Assembly: GCA_028673005.1 (NCBI GenBank)
Contig: CM054115.1
Coordinates: forward strand, 57,995,407 to 58,059,406
Direction of reading: 5' to 3'
DNA from: Tanypteryx hageni
Taxonomy: Eukaryota; Arthropoda; Insecta; Odonata; Petaluridae
DNA: 64,000 bases
Under the pieces are notes generated by a model. The model did not search any database and was not told the DNA's origin. It saw only the letters and a program-made list of their open reading frames with translations. Each line of letters starts with the position of its first letter. The first letter of the stretch is position 1. The translations under genes were made by a program, and so were the position numbers. Shown piece by piece: positions 43,067 through 56,230 of this stretch.

Positions 43067-43307
43067 ATGATAATGAAGGAACTACTAAAGGGCCTGTTGG
43101 AGGTGATGGTGTTCTTGCTTCTCTGCATATATTACACGCTGGAGGCTTCGCTTCGTTTCTTGCTGGTCCCATGGAGACTTCGCGCCAAGAGCGTGTCGGG
43201 AGAAGTGGTCCTCATAACGGGAGGTGGAAGCGGAATCGGGAGGCTGATCGCCGTGAGGTTTGCCGCTAAGGGAGCCACGGTGGTGCTGTGGGACATCAAC
43301 CAAGCCG
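43067..43307 (+). CDS. Short-chain dehydrogenase (SDR16C/RDH10-like), first coding exon
   Basis: This exon encodes about 80 residues of a membrane-associated retinol-dehydrogenase-type SDR. From the Met at 43067 (ATGATAATG, so residue 3 is an alternative start), residues 8-34 form a hydrophobic anchor ([20 protein letters not shown]). The Rossmann fold then starts: [15 protein letters not shown] with the TGxxxGIG cofactor motif at 51-58. VVLWDIN follows, whose Asp 76 at the end of strand 2 favours NAD over NADP. Enzymes of this type oxidise retinol or similar lipid alcohols at the endoplasmic reticulum or lipid droplets; the substrate here is inferred only from family. The exon ends at a consensus donor (CCG|GTGAGT, GT at 43308) in phase 1. 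The NNAG and YxxxK motifs must lie in later exons not seen before 64000. An in-frame upstream Met at 42830 would add an unrelated 79-residue extension and is disfavoured. Confidence 0.88.
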
Positions 43308-46006
43308 GTGAGTGTCCAAGGGAGGAAGGAAGGTTTTAATAGCGCGTAACCAAACCGCGCGGATAGGTAATGCGCTTGGCGGACTCGGCCTGCGCGGTTT
43401 GGAACTCCTTTGTCGTGATGCGAGGCGATTGCACGAGTGTGTTAAGTCTTCGTCTTGTGTTAAGGGAAATTAATAAGACGGAGGCGAGCGCGTGCGAGTG
43501 GTTAAGGCTTGCTGGCCGAAGAACGCTTTCTGGGCAGTTACAAGAGGGGAGTGCCTCATTTTGGCGTTTTTTTATCGCTCGATTTCTCGCTTCCTGGATG
43601 GAAAGATTCGATGGTCTTTTTATTTTTTTTTAAATGCGTGAAAAGGATAAAAGTAGTTTTCGAAAGGAGTCTTTTCGGCGGCGATTGCTGATTTTTTTAT
43701 ATAGTAGTTTATACTGTCGAAATTGAGAATTCGAAATATGAAGAAATTTTAATAGATAATTTGGGTGCCATTGCCGTCTAAACACGGAGAATGATTTTAT
43801 GTAGGTGAATTTGGCGTTTCGCTCGGTCTTTACAGAGAGAACACAGTTCTAATAATGAACAAAAAACGATTCTTTGGAACAACGCGGCGGAAACTCAACC
43901 AAAAACCTTGAAACATTTCCAGTATATTGTTGTCATTTTTATTTGGACATTTAATGGCGATTTATTACGCTTTTCGGATTGAAACACCAACATTACAGTG
44001 CATGTACATTTAATTTAATGTAAATAATAATAATAAATAGTGTTCTGCATATCTGCAGGTTCAGGTGCCCCTCCTCCACCTTTTTCTATCCTGCATTATT
44101 TTGAAGATAAAATTTTTGCACGAATGATTCGTGAATTGGCTACCTTGATCGCTATTTCTATTGGGAAACAATAATGATTCGAAGACATTATCTTTGACCA
44201 GGTCGACTTTTAACCATGAACTTTATTTTTTCTATATTCGATGCCTAAGTGTTGAATTATATGTTGAATTATCGGATGAGAACAGGGCATTAAATAAATG
44301 CGGGTCTTATTTAAATAATTGTAGAGCATATAAAATTGATATACTACTATCTTTAAATATCTCAAGTTATTAGCAATTGGACGACCATTAAGTTGAAGTA
44401 CAAGGTCGCTTAAAGAAAATTCCCTTCCTTAGAAGTTTGTTGGGTTCAAAATCATTTGAAACTTTTAAAAAAATATTAATAAATATTCATCTCCCATTCA
44501 AGAAAGACCCAAACAAATATTTTAAAACCTGTTTCTCCAATAGCTATAAAAAGGTTAAGAAAACCGTACGTTCATGTCGTCTACAAATCAGCCGTAATCA
44601 GTGGTGATTGGATTGGATTCGAAAAATTATTATTCTTTAGCTTTATAGCCGGAATGAGCATTTGGTTTTTGCGACCTTTTTATGAATATTGCAAAAGAAA
44701 CAGCTTTTAAATCGATCTCCATCCTCTTTTTATTTCATTTAAATATTCTATAGTAGATAAGTTTACAATTATGAGATATTAACTTACATTTTCTACTACC
44801 ATCTAAGTAAGGGATGAGAAAACTTTTAAAACGACGGATGGCATCGGTAGGTTCTTGTGCTTCGGCGGCCCTTTTATGAGTTTACGTGGAGAATTATTTA
44901 AAGTGTATGTGTTATCTTACATGAAAAAATCGTGCACAAACAGTTTTTTACAGTCGAAACTTTAACAGAAAAGGTTCCACGAGCATAATTTTAGGTGAGA
45001 AGCATGAAAATTTACTTAATATAATTCACGCTTCCCCTTTACAATATTTTCACAGGGTTCAGTTTGATCGCTCCGGTTCGAAGATATTTAATTTAGTGCG
45101 AGGTTTGGTAAAGATAATTACAGGCTATATTACTTTGTTGAACATTTATAATCTCATACAAATTCACATGAACAGAAAATGATTATTTATTTCCATCCTG
45201 CGCTAATTATCATTGAAATAATAATAAATTTTTGTTAGATGCAAGTTTGAAGGACGTTCCACCTGTTAACACTTTCCTCTGAATTTCCTAAGCATACAAT
45301 TTTTTTCCTGACACAGTGATAATTTCGTCGATACACACGTGCGATTTTTTTAAGCCAAACACCTTGGTAGTCCCTTCCTTGTTTGGATATTCTAAGCTCT
45401 ACCGGTGGTTAACAAGCCAAGCTGCCGTCAAGGGTCTAGAATACGTCTATATGCCATACAACGAACGCTAGTTCCGGAAGCAGTTACTGGCACTTCCGCG
45501 AATTCTCGTCGGTAGGAAATACTTCGGAATTCTCTGCGACTAATAGTCGTAAAAATAATGGAAGGATAATCCTTCGACAGAGGTTAGGTCACTTAGCAAC
45601 GACATTGGTTCGAGATTGGAGGAGAGCTCCAGTATTTATTTATAGGGGAATGTACTTTTACAAACATTAAGCGGTCTTCGTTTTTGTCCTCTTAGTTTCT
45701 CTCCTCTAACTAAAAATGGAATTTCGCGAACATTATGATCAGCTGGACCCTTTTTGGAAAGGCACTTGCTGGCACTATAGTGCCGTAGAATGAGTTTCGT
45801 TTGTGACACTGGATAAAATAGTTTTTATTTAGAAATCAAAGTTTCAAATTTGAAAATGAAGGTTATCCTATTAGGTAGGAGAAAAAATATCTCGTCTTTC
45901 CACAAATTTTAATTTTCCTTATTCCTTAATCCTTCTTTCTCCTTCATTCCGTCAGTTTGTGCGAAAGATATTATTACAAGAATTATATCTACGTGAAGTT
46001 CTATAT
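43308..46006 (+). other. Start of presumed SDR intron 1
   Basis: The sequence drops from G+C-rich to AT-rich within about 400 bases of the donor. No further SDR exon motif (NNAG, YxxSK) was recognised. A perfect 14-bp palindrome GGCACTATAGTGCC lies at 45771-45784. No other feature was supported. Confidence 0.45.
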
Positions 46007-46468
46007 CAGAGGCGGGTATAGGACCAGGCAATCGAGGAGACCGCCTAGGGCCTAGGGCTTCGCCCCTAAAGCCTTGGGCGAGTTAAGTGTTAAAAGAGAT
46101 TCAGAAGCCCTGTGCGGGAGGGGAAAGAAATGTCTGCATTGTGTGTGTCAAGTCCAAACACAAAGGAGGTCATACTATATCCTAAATTATAACGACGATC
46201 AACGTAAACGATAATGGGCGAAAAACACTCTCAATTGACGGGTATCGCCGAAAAAATAATCATTTCTTAGGGTACCATTCGAAGACTTTTGTGTCACGAT
46301 CGATGTCAAGCTGAGGAGACCACATACTATGTTTTAAGTATTTTTGACAAATAAATAAACGGGAAATTTGACAGCCCATTTTGCAAGAAAATTTATTTAC
46401 ATGTTTTCGGAAATCTCGAGTCGTGGGCCTCGCACCTTTGGGATCTCTCATCCCCTAAACCCGCCCTT
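46007..46468. mobile_element. hAT-type MITE, degraded right end
   Basis: The left end CAGAGGCGGGTATAGGACCA resembles hAT termini. The right side (TCCCCTAAACCCGCCCTT) is its degraded complement. Flanking octamers TTCTATAT (45999-46006) and TTCTATGA (46469-46476) agree at six of eight positions. There is no transposase inside. The missing terminal CTG makes the right boundary uncertain. Confidence 0.5.
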
Positions 46469-46476
46469 TTCTATGA

Positions 46477-47220
46477 GACGTGTTTTCCAGGTATATAATT
46501 TTACAGTCGTTTTTGAAGATTCTTTCGTGCTAAATTATTTAACATTACATTCCTTAATTTGATAAAAGCTCCTACATTAAATTCAGAATTCGTAGGAAAA
46601 AACTGTTATTTTTACCCGTGATGAATTGGCTTCGTTGCTCGAATGCGGTTCCGTTCTGTGGTAGTCTCGAAATATGAAATAGGATACATAGGAAACGGTT
46701 CCAGGAATCGTAATCGTTCATGAATATTCGACGAGCTCGCAAATATGTTTCTTGGAAATTCGCAAAATATGTTTTCAGGCTTTTAAGAGGATCGCTGGCG
46801 ATTCGTTTCCCACCTTAATAACGTTCAGTTTTCGATTTAGTCGGGAAATCCCTATTCTCAAAAACATGTTGTTTGGCAGCCTGTTAGTGTGTTTGCTGCG
46901 AAACGTTTTGTAGAAATTAACCATTAACTTTCGAGTGAAAGTAGTTACGCGTTTCGTTATGCGAGAATTTTGCGTAGTTCAGTTACATAGGGCAATATCC
47001 GACCCCTCATTTTTAAATAAATCCCTTGCTTATAATTAGACGGAGCATTAACTTTTATTTCTCAACGTTATCGGCTGTTTTTAAATATTTTTTTTCTTAG
47101 ATGGCACATTAACGGAGATATAGATATTTATAAGTGTTTAATTTTATTTATTATTAACTAGCCGTAAACGGCTTTTTACAATGAGGGTAATAACGATAAA
47201 AAGACGGACACATATAACCA
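46477..47220. other. Intronic spacer, no feature recognised
   Basis: No exon or bounded repeat was recognised. Confidence 0.35.
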
Positions 47221-47224
47221 TGCC

Positions 47225-47320
47225 CTCGGCAGGATTCGAACCCGCCAGACACACTAATCACCCCTCTAACAAGTTCTGCATTATCCATTATACTATTGAT
47301 ATGAGGATGGGATGAATACT
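47225..47320 (-). repeat. tRNA-like SINE-type segment
   Basis: On the minus strand an A-box-like AATAGTATAATGGA (47284-47297) precedes GGGTTCGAATCCT (47231-47243) by about 40 bases. The T-stem pairs (GCGGG with CCTGC), but an acceptor stem does not. A SINE head or tRNA pseudogene is the likely origin. Confidence 0.5.
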
Positions 47321-47570
47321 ACAATGGACGCTCTGTTGCGCCAAAATAAATGTTTTCTTATTTCCGATATCTCTTCCCCTTCTATCGACATATAAGTTCG
47401 AATATTATTTTTTATCAGGATAGGCTAGGGTTGCCAACCGGTGGATTTTTGACCGGCCTGACCGTTTTTACTATAGAGGCTGGTTTCCGGTTTGATCGTT
47501 AAACCGGTCCTATAATTAAAATTTAAAAATAATGTAATGATACTTAATATAATAATATAGCAACAATATA

Positions 47571-49008
47571 CAGCCATACCTCGCTTTACGCGACCGATAG
47601 GTTCCCGAACATTTTGCGCTAAACGAAATTGGCCCAAAACGGGGCATTGTGTCCATAGACGCGGAAACTATAGTATACTATTAATAAAAACTAGTGGTAC
47701 CCGCAAAAAAGTTTGCGAAGTCAGTCTGAAATCTGGATGTTTAAAAGTAATAATAGCCAATTTCTCTTTATAAAATTAGACAACTGATATTTTGAATGTT
47801 TGTTTTTATCATTTATTTATGCAATTTTAATTGTCTCTCCCATATGAAAAAGGTCACATTCCAGTATTGAAATAAAGATGATTTTTTCTTTTGGTCATTC
47901 GTTAAAAATGCCCACACGCATTTTACTGAATTATAATAATCTTTAATTATTAACGTTGTAATCTATTAACTTTGACGTTGCTATAACTATGATTTCGATG
48001 CTTCATAAACAGCGTGAAGCGGTTAGCGGAATTATTTTGTCTATTTGAAGGTTTAATAGACACTAATTCATTCGGAGGCAACAATGCGGGTCGCCTTGGC
48101 AACACCCGGAAAGAGCACGAAAAAGTCATGAAATTTCGAAAAGAGATTTGTGTTTCTGAGAAATTGTTCCGTCTAACATAAAAAATTCCAAGGATAAGAT
48201 ATTTTATGGTTTTAGCCGTCGATTATAGCAAAAACGGAGGTATTTGGTCAATATTTACGTATATTAATGAATGAAAGAAATAAACCTTGTACCTTGAAAA
48301 ATCGAAACTCTTGTGCAAACATATGGAAAAATATAATCGTCTCCCGGAGTCGAATCCGGTACACTTCCGTAAACGAAAATAGTTTTCCCGGGGTCTCCTA
48401 GTTGGCAGAAACTAAATGGCGTTTACAGCATTTCTCTATGACAAACTGTTCGAGAGATAAAAAGGGGGCGGAGAGACATTGAGTAATTATACGTATATAA
48501 AGATACGCCGTTAGCCCGAAAAACAGCTTCTTGTCGGCTTTCATCCATCAACGCCAGATGAAAATCTTTATATTTTTCAATAACTGATCTTCATCAATAG
48601 TTTTCAAATGGTATAGAAAACTAAAACCTTAATTATATTCAGGCAAAAATGTAAATACCTCCTGTATAAATGAAATCCTAACAAATCGGAGAGGAATATT
48701 TATTCGAAAATTTCTCTTTGTTTAGAAATAGTAACGCCAAAATAAGCGTCGATCGAGTGATGAAAACGGTGCGCCGTTCTGAGGGTATTTTATGGCATGG
48801 GTGTGTCACATCCTGGCCATAAATTGGGGCCAAAATATGATTATACTTAAATCCGCGTCAGTAAAAAATGTAATTTCTAATACATTTATAGTTAGGCCGC
48901 CTCAATTGTCGATCGCCTTTGTTATTCTTTAAATCTGCTAGGCGCGAGCCTGCTTCGCACTATAACGAAACCGCTTAAAACGCGGTCGCGCAAAGCGAGG
49001 TATTACTG
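47571..49008. mobile_element. pogo/Tigger-like non-autonomous element
   Basis: The left end CAGCCATACCTCGCTTTACG and the right end, read inward as CAGTAATACCTCGCTTTGCG, are near-identical terminal repeats with TA on the outside of each (47569-47570 and 49009-49010). CAG-NCATACCTCG termini with TA duplication are the hallmark of pogo/Tigger elements. The interior has no recognisable DDE transposase. A tRNA-like B box lies inside on the minus strand at 48346-48357. Confidence 0.78.
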
Positions 49009-49171
49009 TATATCTAAGTGTTACAGTGTCATTGTTAAAAATGTTTTATAAATTCCCTGCGAGGTTATTGCGTTTACGTTTTCTTAACCGTTGCCTCCTT
49101 TTATGTACGTGTTTAATAAAAAATTGAATTTAAAAAATGAGTGTCATTTCATAAAAAAATCCATAAATTCG

Positions 49172-49222
49172 CGCTATAACCTATCCGCGTAAAACGGGGT
49201 CGCGAAAAGCGAGATATGTCTG
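49172..49222 (-). mobile_element. Extra pogo/Tigger-like terminus
   Basis: Read on the minus strand this is CAGACATATCTCGCTTTTCG followed by CGACCCCGTTTTACGCGG, a third member of the terminus family at 47571 and 49008. TA lies outside it at 49223-49224. It suggests a tandem or earlier copy whose other end is lost or shared. Confidence 0.65.
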
Positions 49223-49317
49223 TAATTATATTTTAAGTACTATTGTATAAAATTAAAAGATTTCGAGATTCAGATCGATTCATTTAGTTTTTCTTATATG
49301 GCAACCTTAGGCTAGGC

Positions 49318-50121
49318 AATTCCGCGCAAATAAGCAACATTTTATTCCATTTGTGTATTAACCCCATTCCTCTTACGTTTGTGGGATAACACGGGCGCAT
49401 TTAATACAAGAGTAGTCCGTCACAAGGTGAGAACTTCTTGTGGGCTCCGGAGTCGAGAGAAACGGGACAAATTGAGGTTGCCCGGTCGGTATAGCAGACC
49501 ACGTGGTGGGATGGAGGCATCAGAGAGGTGGGGGGGTTGTGGTAAAAGAGAGAGGGGAGGCACGGCGGATCAAGTAAGGAGGCGGAAGACGGTCGTGCAG
49601 CGAAAAGAAAGAGCTTCTTCCGGACCACGTGGAGCACTCAATTCCTCAAATTTACCCATTCGGGCGTAAAGTGTCATCCGAGACCCCTCTCTTAATCAGC
49701 CTGGAATTAGAACTTCGCCGAGGGGTCTATTATATAAAAATGACTTGGTGATGGTGGGTGGGTGGGACAGCCTTTAGCACTAGAGCGGACTAGCGGTAAA
49801 AATTCAACTAAATATAATTTGATTCGCCGAAGGCGTCCGGCGTAGCCCGGACAACGCCGGGTAACCTTTGCTATTGCTTTATTACTTTCTCCATATAGGG
49901 GAAAGTATTGTTTTCATAAAAAAATCGATTTTGAGATTTCAAAGGAAATACACGTTTTGAGGTCCCCTGAACACGTTTTCACCATTTGCTTGGTGATGTC
50001 TGTGTGTGTGTGTCCAATATCAGGAGGTTATGGTTTGAGTTTATTTCTGTTCTTTGTAAAATCTAAAATTTTCTCGCAGTTTCTTAAAATATTTATCATT
50101 ATGTAACCTATTTGGAATTTT
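49318..50121. other. Intronic stretch with a Helitron-like 3' hairpin relic
   Basis: CCCGGACAACGCCGGG at 49846-49861 matches the hairpin of the Helitron-like right end near 35577, but no clean CTRR follows. A G+C-rich 96-codon frame at 49379-49669 has no recognisable domain and is not called a gene. Confidence 0.4.
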
Positions 50122-50766
50122 TAGCCTACTTTCCAGAATGGAATTAGGCTTATAGGTTTGTCTCTGTCTGTCTGTCTCTCCGTCCCCCCTATTAACTTTT
50201 GAACCAATAGACCGATTTTCATGAAACTTGGTGGAAATCTCTTGCTACGTGGGCCGAGCTCCCGAGGATAGTTTTTGTTGCGAAGATTGAAGTCCCGGGT
50301 CCGTTTCCAGGAACTATCCTTCCCATTTAATTTATATGGGAAATCTGAAATCCATCGTGCAGGGTAATTTTCTCTTTCACATTAAAATATAATTGTAATA
50401 TCGGAGCGAGTTTTGTATCTACTTTTCTCTGAGGAAAGGAATGAAGATTCTAATTTTTATCGTAGAATTTTGCTTATCGATTATATTTCTTAGAATTTCG
50501 CGTAAATACTGGCGATTTTGCAGTTTATATCAACCATTACGAGAGTGCTGCCATAGCAACAACTATTGTTGGACTCAGATTCAGTATATTCTGATAAGTA
50601 CACGCGTTATTTTTGCCGCACAAATACGCGTGTTAAATTTAATATTCCGTTCGAATGTATTTGTAATATTTTATAACGCTAAATTTTGAATTTTGGGAAC
50701 ACAAATGACTTTAAAGCTATTAAAGCCAATATAAGTATTAAATAAATGATTAAATGGAAAGTAGGC
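50122..50766. mobile_element. TIR-bearing repeat of unknown class
   Basis: GCCTACTTTCC (50124-50134) and GGAAAGTAGGC (50756-50766) are perfect 11-bp inverted repeats. Inside, a CTGTCTGTCTGTCTC tract precedes ACCGATTTTCATGAAACTTG. A stretch of about 350 bases after that is shared with 57737-58075. No protein is encoded, and no clear duplication was seen. Confidence 0.5.
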
Positions 50767-53310
50767 AACATTAGTTCAGTTAGGATCATCTTGTTAGAAA
50801 TATTACAGGTATGGAGAAAGTCATGCTGTGGCCACACCAAATTTTAATTTTGTCGTTTTTCAGAGCTAACAATAAGTTTATGGTTTGCGTCAGTTGGAAG
50901 TTGGATTATCGAGTTACATTTTTAGCTTCTGTAACTGTCGAGACGGGCTCGAGTTTGACATCAGAAGTGTTTATTCGCCGTTTTTACAGTCTTTAGGAGA
51001 TGCCTAATGCGTTTATTTATATCGGTGTTGAGGAGATTTTGTTGCCTATGGATTGAAAATGAAATATACAGTTTTCCAGCTGGCCGTGATTAAATATATC
51101 CATAAAAATAAAGTTTTTAAAGTGCCATAAAAAGGGAAAAGTTGTCCATCGCGTTTCATATCCTGCTCTCGAACTGACGCTTTGGTTTTTAATGGAAGAC
51201 TGTTCGGAAAAAAATTGATTGAGGAAATCGCTGTGTTAAAAAAAACTAAGTCTTATCCGGTCGCGAAATTTCTCACGGATTATTTAGGCGCTTCAGAAGG
51301 TAAGAGGTGGACGATACATAATAAATTTTGGAACTAGAAAGTCTGTGAAAATTTCGCGGTTCCCAGAATTCGCGATAACTGAAATTTAAAAAAAAATGCC
51401 CGTGCGCGTGGCGCTGCTTTCGGCATTTTAAGGTAAAATATACGCCGCATTAACCCGCATTCCTTCATGCGGAAAGGGAGATTTCAGACCCTCCTTACGC
51501 CAAGATGTATATCACTCAGGGAAAAAGTTGTAGCCAGCCCAATTATAAGCGCCGAAATGTGCTTTTTTAAGTTTTGTTTTTCATTTGGGGTTTTTACGTC
51601 AAAGTCTTTCTGCGAGGGTGCTCATTATGTCCGAGTCATTTGCGGAGGCCTAGAGGAACTCATTACGTGCTTAATTTTCTTTTTCTGCTCCATTGCGAAA
51701 ACCGTCCTCATTCGTGAAGCAAGCGGGGCATGAAAATGTGCTTTTATCGCTGCCACCGTTTTATTAACGCGTGAGCCTTATTATTTCACGGTACTCATTT
51801 TCACCGTCGGCCAGGAAATGCAAAATCGATTCTCTGGCAACGTCCTCCCGCAAAAAATACAACCGGTGAATAAACATTTTCAATGAAAGAAAGCTTTTGT
51901 TCACGGTAGTCGGCGCGGTGTAAGTTGAGCTCTGGCAGTTAAGCCGAGTCGTGAGCGACGTTGCCGAATCATGCACTTTTCATCGCTGTCATCTTACTAT
52001 CAGCCGCCTGGCATCAAACACTAAAACGTGACTAAACGCATGAAGGACCGAGAAAATGCAAGGACAGCGATTGTGTACGATGCGGCAACGTCGCTCTCCA
52101 GTGGCTAGCTGTAGCCCTTTTTGAGAGCTCTCACACTATATGTTTTTTTTTTTTACTTTTTCTCTCGGAGCTCAAGTTAGACTGAGTCGACCGTGGGAGG
52201 TTTCGGTATCTCAAGACATATCTGGGTTTAAATTAAGAACGTGGGCGGAAGATGTCGACGATTCGAGATTTCAATCTCGTCGATTTTCCCACGGGTAGAA
52301 ATTTATAGATGGTGATTGCGCTTTTCAACCTGGAGATAGCGTCACTGCAATTGTTTTACCTTTTTTCGTCTCTCCCTTGCATTTGTGAAAGCGCACTTAT
52401 TTCCCTCGCACGAAAGCAGCCTTGAATTTCTCGTATCGTCCGGAGAGCTGTGTTCCAGTGACGTACCTTCCATTAACTTTCACCGTCGAAGAAATGTTTT
52501 TCATTACGCGGAAATCGGATCCACTTTCCGCGTTCGCGCCGAACGAGGACGGACGGAATCGTTGGGAAGAACTCGGATAACGTTCGGCGCGTGAAAATTT
52601 TGATTGCCTATCGTAGGTTAGCGTCGATGAAACAAAATAACCTCTGCATTTTACGGTCAAATACTTTTTCCATCCCGTCGTGGTTCCTTTAATTTCAGGA
52701 ATAAAGTTGAGCACAAATAAAAATAAACAACATTATGCTAATATACAGTATTGAAATTTTTTTGTTGGCGGCCTTCAATAGAAATTATATGCCTTAACAA
52801 ATCTCGTAAAATAACTCTGTGGTTGGAAAGCTGTCCATTTAAATATTCTCAGTCGGGATTTGACGTCCGAATTTTTGACTTTCCTTGTTAGGGTCGTCAA
52901 GGTTAGCGTCTTTTCGACCATTCCACGAAGTCAGTTTGAGAGAGACCGAGATTTTTTTTACCCACATGCGTTAATCAAAAAGAAATCAGTAGTGTCGACT
53001 TTAAGAAAATCCGTTGGCGTCGTCCGAGCAAGAACCAAGTAAATTGCGTTGAATATTTTTCATTTATCCTCAAAACATTTACATTCCAGTTGGATTGATT
53101 TTATTAAAGGAGATATGTCCGTTATGAACGGCCGGTCACGAAGGGTTGTTGGAGTTGTTCCAAGTGCCACCAGCGCCTTAAATCTGAATTGTATTCCAAA
53201 TGTTCAAAGAACACATTCTCAAGTGCAAAATGCTATGGATGAAGATTAGTTATTAGTTTTAGGTATATACTTTCATGAGAAAAGTGTGACTCAATTCTGG
53301 CCGATGTGCA
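50767..53310. other. Intronic stretch, no feature recognised
   Basis: Composition varies, with more CpG near 51370-52600, but no exon with SDR motifs and no bounded transposon was found. Open frames of 60-105 codons on both strands overlap each other and lack domains. Confidence 0.35.
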
Positions 53311-53473
53311 AGCTATAGATTTCTAGCTTTACATATATTGGCGCTATGCAATCTTCTTACTTACTAATTCGGAATACTTTCTATTGAAATTAGTGCGTTC
53401 AGAAAGTTATAGATTTCTAGCTTTACAAGCAATGGCTTATGTAAATACTTTCTGTTGAAATTATTACGTTAAT
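53311..53473 (+). repeat. Imperfect tandem duplication
   Basis: TATAGATTTCTAGCTTTACA occurs at about 53314 and again at about 53408. Each copy is followed further on by ATACTTTCT-N-TTGAAATTA, with the second copy shortened. It looks like a local duplication of about 90 bases. Confidence 0.6.
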
Positions 53474-56149
53474 CTGTGCTGAATACATTTTATCTACGTT
53501 GTATCCCCTATTAATTTCAAGAATACATTTTACTCATTCGATAACACCATAAACCGGTTTATTTTATTGCTAAAATTCCTAGTATATTCTAGCTACTTTG
53601 GCTGTTGAAAAAAACAATTTTCTTAGATGGTATCCATTAAATGATTCTCGTTTTTTCTTGTTTTATCTTTCCGATGTAAATTCCATAAATATCTTTCTGT
53701 ATATTCGAACTATTCGCACCATTTTATTTTTTTGATCGCTATTTTTTGCAAAGTAAATTTCCAGATTTTATAAATACAGAGAAGAAGATGGTATTCAAAG
53801 CATGAAAAATAAAAGCAGGCTCTTTGTTGTTGTCTTCTTTAGTTCGCCAATTTATTGTTTGATGTCGCTTCTGATTTACTTGTCATTATGTACACCTTTC
53901 CTGCTTCTATTGTCTGCATGAAAACTGCATTCCTTTGGTTCAACGACGCTTAGGTCTCACCACTACTTACTCTATAAACTTTGCTCAACCGACCCAGAAA
54001 TCATACATTTGCGCGAAAAGAACTTTTTTTTTCAAAACAAAATGCTATTGCAGTTTCTGTGTGCTTATTCAAGCGTTAAGTCTTAGGATATATCCGATCG
54101 AGTAGAGCAGGCATTTCTGGGCCGCATTAAAGCGACGGATGTTATAGAAGGACAGCAGCTGTTTAATGATGGCCCGAGCTGGAACAATAGCCTTTATCTA
54201 GGATATTGAACCTCTGTTTTGCCAGTAAAAACAATAATTTAGCAAACGCGTTTTATTGTAATTCAATGACTAGGAGAAAATCTCGTTTTCTTTCCGCTAA
54301 AATAAAGCATTTATATAAAATATACAAACGATTTATTTGTGACAAAAAATTAGCATTCGAGCCGCCACAATGCTCAGAAAGGGCCATCGGTTTGACATTC
54401 CTGATGTAAGGCTTTTCCTTCAAACCTCATGCTTTTTTCGTTTATGATTTACGGCTCTCCTTCAATAAGAAATTCAATCGAAATGCCTCAACTCCAGACG
54501 TTCTGCAAAAATTGTGACGCGAATGCAAAAAATTGCAAAATTAAAATCGAACAAGCCAAAAAAATGTTTGATAAAAATATTTGCAATGTAGTTTACTTCC
54601 AAAATTTAATGTCAGATTTTTCGAGTGATACCATCGTTAGCTGAGTGTGATGTCATCGAAGATAATATTCACTTGGCATATAATTCTTGGCTAAACGAGC
54701 AACTTAAAAAATATTTTCTCTAACTAAAATTACACTTTTATGCAAAATGGTGGTTACGTTCTTTTTGATGAGTACGTTTTGAGAAAATTTATCGTTCTCA
54801 GTCATGAATTTGACTGAGGGAATGACAAGTTGTTAAATAATGTAACTGAATGCCCATAAAAATGGGAATTCAGGCGTTTCTCGCGTCATATGAATAAGTA
54901 AAACGAGATTGGCGTGCAATTCAAGACAGCATGTGCTTAGATTTGGTAACTATTGGGTAAATTAGTATAAATTTATTTACGCGCTTATTCAAATTCGTAC
55001 TGGAGAAACCCTTGTGGTACAATGGTTGAACTGTACCATATTATTATTTACTAGTGCTGCAATTTAAATAATATCTTCTCTAATTAAAATTTACCAGGTA
55101 TTTAGCATGTATTAGCGACCCCGAAAAATTGCCTTTTCAATTAAAGGATGTTAAAAGTCTCCCCCCCCCCCTCCCCCTTATATGATTGCCGCAGGCGATC
55201 TGCATCCACTCAAATGTGCCCCTATCACATGGTTTAAATAAATCGCGGCACGTGTAATTCTCTTAAACTTCATCCCATTTGCGAAATCCAATTTGGTCGA
55301 ATCCTTTTGAGGAAACATACATTCTGGGGTGTAATTTCGCGAGAGCGCGGCTTAATTTTGTTATTTCTAGGGTCTGAAATATGACTGCTGAATCCAACCG
55401 TTCCAGGAAAATCTGTTCATCAGTCAGGCAGAAGGAGGAGGAAAAGGGATGGGCGCTAGTGCGCGTTTTGTAACTGTTACGATGCTTAACCCGATCCGAA
55501 ATTTTGAGAGAGAGAAAGAGAGATAGAAAGGGGAAGGAGAGAGGGAAAAAGACGAAGGGAGAAAGAGAGAAAAAGCCTTGGTCGCGGTGCGATAGTTATT
55601 TATTTTTTCACGGTCGCTGCCGTTTTGAGAGGCCGCTTCCTTAAATATATACCGGTGACGTATCTAGTAGAACTCATTTTAAAGCACCACAGTTCTCCGT
55701 CAAAGAAAATGAAAAAATATCGCAGTTATTTCCGTTTATGTTAAACTAAACTTTAAGAACGGGGACACATTACGATCGTGTAAACATTTAAATCGGACGA
55801 AAATTAAAGTATAAAAAGGCTTTTTAAGCGTTCTTAGAATTTAAATGTAATATTAAATACGTTTTTGCTAGTGAGGTATTTCTCATTAATTTCTCTGTCG
55901 TAATATTTCCGATATTCTGCAAGTTTGAGGGAAATAAATCCGTCCGTTGACATTCCTGTAGGCTCGCCGTGTTTTTTAAATGTCTGTTATTGTATTGCTC
56001 GAGTTTGACTCTACGAAACTTTTAACTAATGCGGACGGTAAAAATAATTTAGCTATTTATTAATTGGGAGCTCAAATGTAGAAAGCGGGTAATTTTACAT
56101 CGAGTGTAGTGATAACAGTAACAACGAGAAAAATATATCCACCACGACC
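53474..56149. other. Intronic stretch with simple tracts only
   Basis: It contains a poly-C tract (about 55153-55168) and a GA-rich simple-sequence region (about 55506-55575). No exon, tRNA or bounded transposon was recognised. Confidence 0.4.
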
Positions 56150-56230
56150 CAATTAGGGTTTCGAACCCGCGACATCCATATCGTGATGAGGATACATACC
56201 AATCTGTCTATTAGTACCTATATCAATTTG
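56150..56230 (-). repeat. tRNA-like SINE-type segment
   Basis: On the minus strand an A-box-like ACAGATTGGTATGTATCC (about 56191-56207) precedes GGGTTCGAAACCC (56156-56168). An ATATTTTTCTC tract follows, the same tail theme as at 8.6, 12.5 and 35.8 kb. Acceptor pairing is absent. Confidence 0.5.

Larger units (their letters stand above)
47426..49309. mobile_element. hAT-type element with 8-bp TSD, hosts a nested pogo-like element
   Basis: The left end TAGGGTTGCCA and the right end TGGCAACCTTA are inverted repeats with one mismatch. Flanking octamers GGATAGGC (47418-47425) and GGCTAGGC (49310-49317) differ at one position. About 1.44 kb of the interior is another element (47571-49008), so the original unit was only about 450 bp. 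No hAT transposase is present. Confidence 0.78.

Noticed and set aside
49379..49669. 96-codon Arg/Gly-rich frame
   Set aside because: Local G+C-rich sequence between repeat relics; no domain or splice signals recognised.
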